Source: Osmia lignaria lignaria (taxonomy: Eukaryota > Arthropoda > Insecta > Hymenoptera > Megachilidae). From it: a stretch of 64,000 bases of DNA. Positions 59,216 through 64,000 of the stretch are shown piece after piece; position 1 is the stretch's first letter, and the number at the start of each line of letters is the position of its first letter. The translations under genes and the position numbers were made by a program. The notes beneath the pieces were generated by a model. It saw only the letters and a list, made by a program, of their open reading frames with translations, did not search any database and was not told the origin of the DNA. Location of the stretch: contig NC_135039.1 in the NCBI RefSeq assembly GCF_051020975.1, positions 14,358,692-14,422,691 on the forward strand, read 5' to 3'.

Positions 59216-61264
59216 GAAAATTGGAAACTCCTTTCGGCAAATATTCTCCCACCAATTAATCATCCAATCCCTTCAACCCCAAATCCTCTGTCCTACATTA
59301 AAACACTATAACAACGCCGCTATTACCATTAAACTACCTAAAAATGGATCGGCGGTGATTCTGCACCCGGCATGCATGAGAATCAGTGAAAAAGAGTGTA
59401 GCAGGGAGCGAGTCTCGAGCGATTTTCCGGCTAGAAAATCGACAAGGGCCGAGCATGCAAGCGTGCTCACTTAACGCGAGTCTAGGAAGGGGTTCGAGGG
59501 ATCGATTTCTCGCTTCTTTGCGTGAGGGGTGCATGCGCGTTGCAACTAGGGCAGAGACGACGCCGACGCCGACGCCATCGACGAATACAAGTCTGCCGCA
59601 ATGAAAAGCTCTAAGCATCAACGCCACGGCCGAGGTACGCGTGCATGAAAATGAACCGGATGAGCTTGGAAAATCAGGGAAAATACGATACATGGGGCGC
59701 GCAGGAACACGGGGATGGGGTGTGAGATACAAAGACATTAATGGAAGAGATGAGAAACAAAAAAAATTAAACTCAATCAAAAAAAAAGAAAATTCGCAAG
59801 AAAACAACAGGAAGAAAAATAAAAGATAGAAAAGCGACAGACAGAACAGAGAAGATAAGTCAACGGAACGTGATGCCGAAGCGCAACGCGTGCCAAAGCA
59901 AACAGAGAAGGATGCCGGGTACAGGAGCGAGAGGCAGAGCACAAAAACGTCGCTGTGTTCGAACAATCAAGAGAAGCAGAAAAAAGTCATCCGAACGAGA
60001 TCGCAATCTCTGAAAAAGAAAACAAGAAAGAATTCGTAACGCAAGATAAGAGTCGAATACAACTACGAGCGCGCTAATTCGAAGAAGGACGGAATTGTGC
60101 GAGGGGAAAAAGGGCTCAGTCCGTGCGAGTCGAAGAGGAATGCAGCGTACGAAGAAAAAAAGGAAAACGAAAAAGGAGAAAAGAGCTCGAAAGAAGCGAG
60201 TTGCCCAGATAAAAAACAACCGGTGGAACGGGAACAACGCGCGACAGAGAGGGAACAGAGCGAGAAGGAAGCGGGCAGACAGCAAAGCGGAAGAAAGAAC
60301 AGAGATAAACGGCCACTCTCTCCGTCAATGCACCACACATGTCGACCTAGTTCATAGAACAAGGCTGAATGCCAAGTCACACGAACGAGTGACGTGATGA
60401 GGGACCGGGGATCTGCACGGAATTGCGGGGACGAGTTCGAGATAAGAACACGCGAGATTTAGCTGTCATTTTCTATTATTGGCAACCGTACACGGGATGC
60501 AGGATGTTCCGGAGAAATTCGTATCGTTTCGAGCGCGTTGTATTTAGGTAAGGTTGGGTTTACGCAATGATAGAGCGCTGGGACTGGCACGTGAGTTTCG
60601 GCGGTTCGTAAGTCAACGACACGGGCGTCAAACGTGGCAAATGGGCGGAGGAAAAATTCAGTATTATTCGCAAAAATATTTTTAGCGGTATAGTCATTGG
60701 TGTAAATAAAATTTTCCTACCAGAAGATGGACCAGGTCCATTATTGCTGTCTACTCCTCACTTTCACGAGACAACAAATACTTCTGAAGAATAGTGAATT
60801 AATTTCTAAATTGTAATTAGTACCCGAATCAAGTAAAGGAAAGTGATTGTAAACAAGTCACATATGGAAAGTCACGTCAAAATGTTAATTGAAAAATCGT
60901 GATAGGAAAGAAGATGTTCATAATGGACAGTTTGACGTGAACAGGTCGAACTGGAATCCTCGTGTTCAAACAACTCGCGTTCCACGAGGTCGTACAACAC
61001 TGACCTGCGAACAGCATTCTTCTACGAGCAGCTCTATCGGGTCACGCGCTAATAATAGGGTCTTTGATATTAAAATAACTCGGTGACGCGTCACATTATT
61101 GGTCCACTCGTAGATCACGGCCAAGGATACTCGATGATGTCTACAGAGAATTCTTACATTTCTTAATTTACTTGATCTGTTTGGTTATCTGTCTTTTACT
61201 TTCTTCTTCTTCTGTATTTGGATTTTGGGAACTTCACTAATTTGGTCATAAGTGGTACCATTTT

Positions 61265-61553
61265 TCTATTTCCCGCTTTTCATGCTCCAGTTTCCCATTT
61301 CCCACTTTTCATTCTCCAATTTTCCACTTCCCACCCTTCATTTCCCATTTCCCACTCTTCATTTTCCAATTTTCCACTCCCCACCCTTCATTTCCCGCTT
61401 TTCATGCTCCAGTTTCCCATTTCCCACTCCTCATTTTCCAATTTTCCATTTCCCACCCTTCATTTCCCGCTTCTCATGCTCCAGTTTCCCATTTGCCACT
61501 CTTCATTTTCCAATTTTCCATTTCCCACCCTTCATTTTCTAATTTTCCCATCC
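61265..61553. repeat. Pyrimidine-rich minisatellite (TTTCCCATTTCCCACYCTTCA units)
   Basis: Words TTTCCCATTTCCCAC, TTCATTTTCCAATTTTCCA and CATGCTCCAGTTTCCC alternate. The CATGCTCCAG anchor falls at 61281, 61403 and 61475 (spacings 122 and 72), so the array is built from about 50- and 22-bp modules. The 119-aa and 96-aa frames across it are repeat artefacts. Confidence 0.8.
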
Positions 61554-64000
61554 CCACCCCCACAAAATGAACCTTGAATCAGAATTATAGGATCGAGAGA
61601 TTGCTAATAAATCCGAGGAATTAAACGAGTCGATCGATGAAACGTTCGTGGATCGAGACTGGTTCGAGAATCCGTATCGAATTTCTCGAGGAAGAAACGC
61701 CAAGCGGCTTCGCCAGTTTCGCTGTAGCGAGACGAGAAATGCAACTGGGTCTCTGCATCTCGAAATAGCGCGTGCATCATGCACTTTCCGATGCGACGAG
61801 GTTGCGAAAGTTCGTGGTTCCCGTGAAATTGTTGCAAAACCGCGACAGGCAACGTGCAAATATTTCGCCTTGGTCGTCGACCGAAGAAGAAGCTTGGAAA
61901 TTAATGAAATTTTCTGGTGAAAGTGTAATTCAGATGAAAGTTTCGAACAAACTCTGAATCCCACTATGAACTTCTGTTTCCTGAAATTTGATATACTTTG
62001 TTTTTTGTTCAGTTGTAAAGGAAATGTGTTCTAAACAATTTCCAATAAGAAATGAATTTTATAAGAAAATAAATAAATTATCTGTTTGTATGCATTGAAT
62101 ATAAATATTGTTATAGCTTTTTCTTTATTGGAAACAAACTTTATTATTTTATGAAAAGATATTGAATCACATATTGTCTACAATTTTCGAAAGCTACTGT
62201 AACCAGTGTTCTGTTGACACAGAAGTAAAATATCCGATCGAAATTTGTGTTTTCACGGCCTGAATTCAATTCTCTTGCTTCAATAATGAAAGTTAATTTA
62301 TGAGGCGCAGACGCATTGGATCTCTGCACTCGAATTGGTTACACAACTGAAAATAGCACGTGTACCGAAAACATTTAGAATGGCTGTGCCTCTTCTTCCA
62401 TCTCCTTCTTTTTGATCATCCATTCGAGCAAGCATTGTGTAGAAAAAAAAAGTATCAAATTTAATAAATAATTTTCGCGCCACTAAGAAAAGAAAAATTA
62501 AAAATGTTTAATAGAACTGGATTAAGAAGTTTTATTAAATAATGTAAAGAGCAAAAAATAATTTAATGCTAATTTTATATTTTTGGCAAAAAATGTGATT
62601 TTCTTCATTGTGACCCGTAAACAAAAATAATAATAAAAAAAAAAGAAAGATATTTCGATAAAATAAGAAACCGTCGTCACCGATAAAAACTATTAATAAC
62701 CGAATAAAAAATTCGCGAACGCCTCTTAAATATTCGTTATGGCTAACACACATCGTCGTGATGGAAACACCGTCTCAAGAATAGCACGAACAAATGCAAT
62801 TCTGACGTGCAGCTGCTCAAACAACCGGCAGGTCTGCCTTCGGAACCATGCACGATACGTGTGTGAAAATTGCGATACCGATGCTGAAGTACGAGCCGTG
62901 AAAATTACTTGAAAAAATATTTTCAAAAATAATTCAGACATAAATTGACAAAAAAAGAAAGATTTCTTAAGGAATAACAGGCAAAAGTTGCAATAAATTG
63001 TAAAAAAAACCACTATTATTAAATTTTTTAATTTTCTATTGAATTTTACTGCAATATTCACGTTTCTCTTTCCTTCAGTCGGATAATCTAAGGTTTGAAC
63101 TTGGGGTCCTTAACAGCCCGTTCAATATTAAGAATGCAACTTACTTGTCTGTTTTTAAGGTTTTACGGGGAACTATAAACTTCGCCGGCGATACCCCAGC
63201 CAGAGTTATTAGGCTCGTTAGGGCAAAGCCGCATTAAAGAAGCGAATTTGTGACCGGTCGGACACAATTTATCGATTTCACGGGAGCTTACGGTAAAGCG
63301 AGCCCTGACTCTCGTGTTTGAGAATCAGTAAAAAAATAATCAATTTCAGAAACTTTGTTACACGTGATACGCGTGAAACGCTCTTGAACTTTCTCACCCT
63401 GAAATCGTATACTCGTGGAACGAAATTCCCTAGAATAGTGGAGTGTATTTGTATTTATAGTTCATTCAAAGAGATGGGACGTTCAAAAGATAGAGACATA
63501 TCAAACATTAGACACGTCAAATCAACAGAAGAAATTCCCTAGGAATACCAAGAGAGGTCTAGGGAATAGGTCTAGGGAATCTAATAAGAACATTGCAAAC
63601 AAGAAGTAATGAAACATTTTATGAAGCTTCTTAGATTCTGAAGCGGTGGATGATTCTTGGAAGCAGTCAAATACTCGTTCGACTGCTTTATTTTCAAAGT
63701 AACCCCCCATCCCTCGCCATTTCGATCCGTTACACGTTACCCGAACGAAATTGTGTCGAAGTCCGCAGCGAGGTTAAGGGCCACAGATACGTTCACCGCG
63801 GAGACCTCCCACGGTGGACGATCTTCTCTTTTCTGCTTTCTTCCATCTTTCTCGTTTCGTTCGTTTTCCCCTTTTTTTCGCGGCTACACATGGCCGGACA
63901 CAAACGACCATTTGTGTACACTTTCGAGCACGTTGCTTACCGATATTTTTGCTGGAACCCCAAGAGAAATCGCTACCAGTTGATAAACCGCACTATCCGA

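Larger units (their letters stand above)
56372..64000. other. Far upstream of EcR-A: no gene recognised
   Basis: Mixed AT-rich and CpG-rich DNA. A purine-rich, CpG-rich block at 59.4-60.4 kb produces long low-complexity frames on both strands (up to 210 aa), none with a recognisable domain. It could be a promoter of EcR-A or of a gene beyond the window. Paired hairpins at 58062..58110 and two pyrimidine-rich repeat tracts are listed separately. Confidence 0.6.

Noticed and set aside
59334..59966. 210-aa minus-strand frame rich in Phe/Leu/Ser
   Set aside because: Reading of a purine-rich tract in the antisense direction. The hydrophobic look follows from TTC/CTT repeats, and no signal, domain or start context supports it.
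61218..61577. 119-aa frame made of FPXSHSSFSNFPL-like repeats
   Set aside because: Direct translation of the pyrimidine minisatellite; no conservation of frame across repeat modules.

Overview
The window comes from an insect nuclear genome, most likely a hymenopteran and possibly a bee. This rests on an EcR ligand-binding domain of non-dipteran, non-lepidopteran type, very compact 3' introns (95-181 bp) beside first introns of 11 kb and 45 kb, and an AT-rich background broken by CpG-rich islands. The species cannot be fixed from the sequence alone.

One gene is clearly readable: the ecdysone receptor EcR (NR1H1), on the minus strand. Two alternative first coding exons can be identified. The EcR-A exon is at 50829..51297 and the EcR-B1 exon at 17692..18007. 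Both end in phase 1 (a lone G) and can splice to the same common exon at 5781..6199, which begins with GT and restores a Gly codon. The common exons are 5781..6199 (poly-Gly plus the whole DNA-binding domain), 5428..5685 (hinge), 4871..5246 (most of the ligand-binding domain) and 4491..4735 (its C-terminus with helix 12 and stop). All phases close without a frameshift. They predict about 537 aa for B1 and about 588 aa for A if the first in-frame ATGs are used. The two isoforms share the DNA- and hormone-binding parts and differ only in the N-terminal transactivation region, so separate promoters can drive different responses to the same hormone.

Layout: 1..4490 is downstream or 3' UTR sequence with microsatellites. 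4491..6199 holds the four common exons. 6200..17691 is the B1 intron. 18.0-19.7 kb is the B1 exon with a CpG- and GAGA-rich presumed promoter. 19.7-50.8 kb is the rest of the EcR-A intron. It holds a DR1 nuclear-receptor site, a small TA-flanked MITE, a transposon-like protein remnant, a duplicated block rich in AGGTCA half-sites, a 3.2-kb satellite array with a 343-bp higher-order unit, and a 403-bp inverted-repeat element beside it. 51.3-64 kb is the EcR-A upstream region, with SINE-like repeats, pyrimidine-rich minisatellites and no recognisable gene.

The most unusual structure is the satellite array at about 35768..38973: nine to ten nearly identical 343-bp units, each carrying perfect or near-perfect palindromes, placed between the EcR-A and EcR-B1 promoters. 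Its copies show a block pattern of variants that points to unequal exchange. No complete gene other than EcR could be supported.
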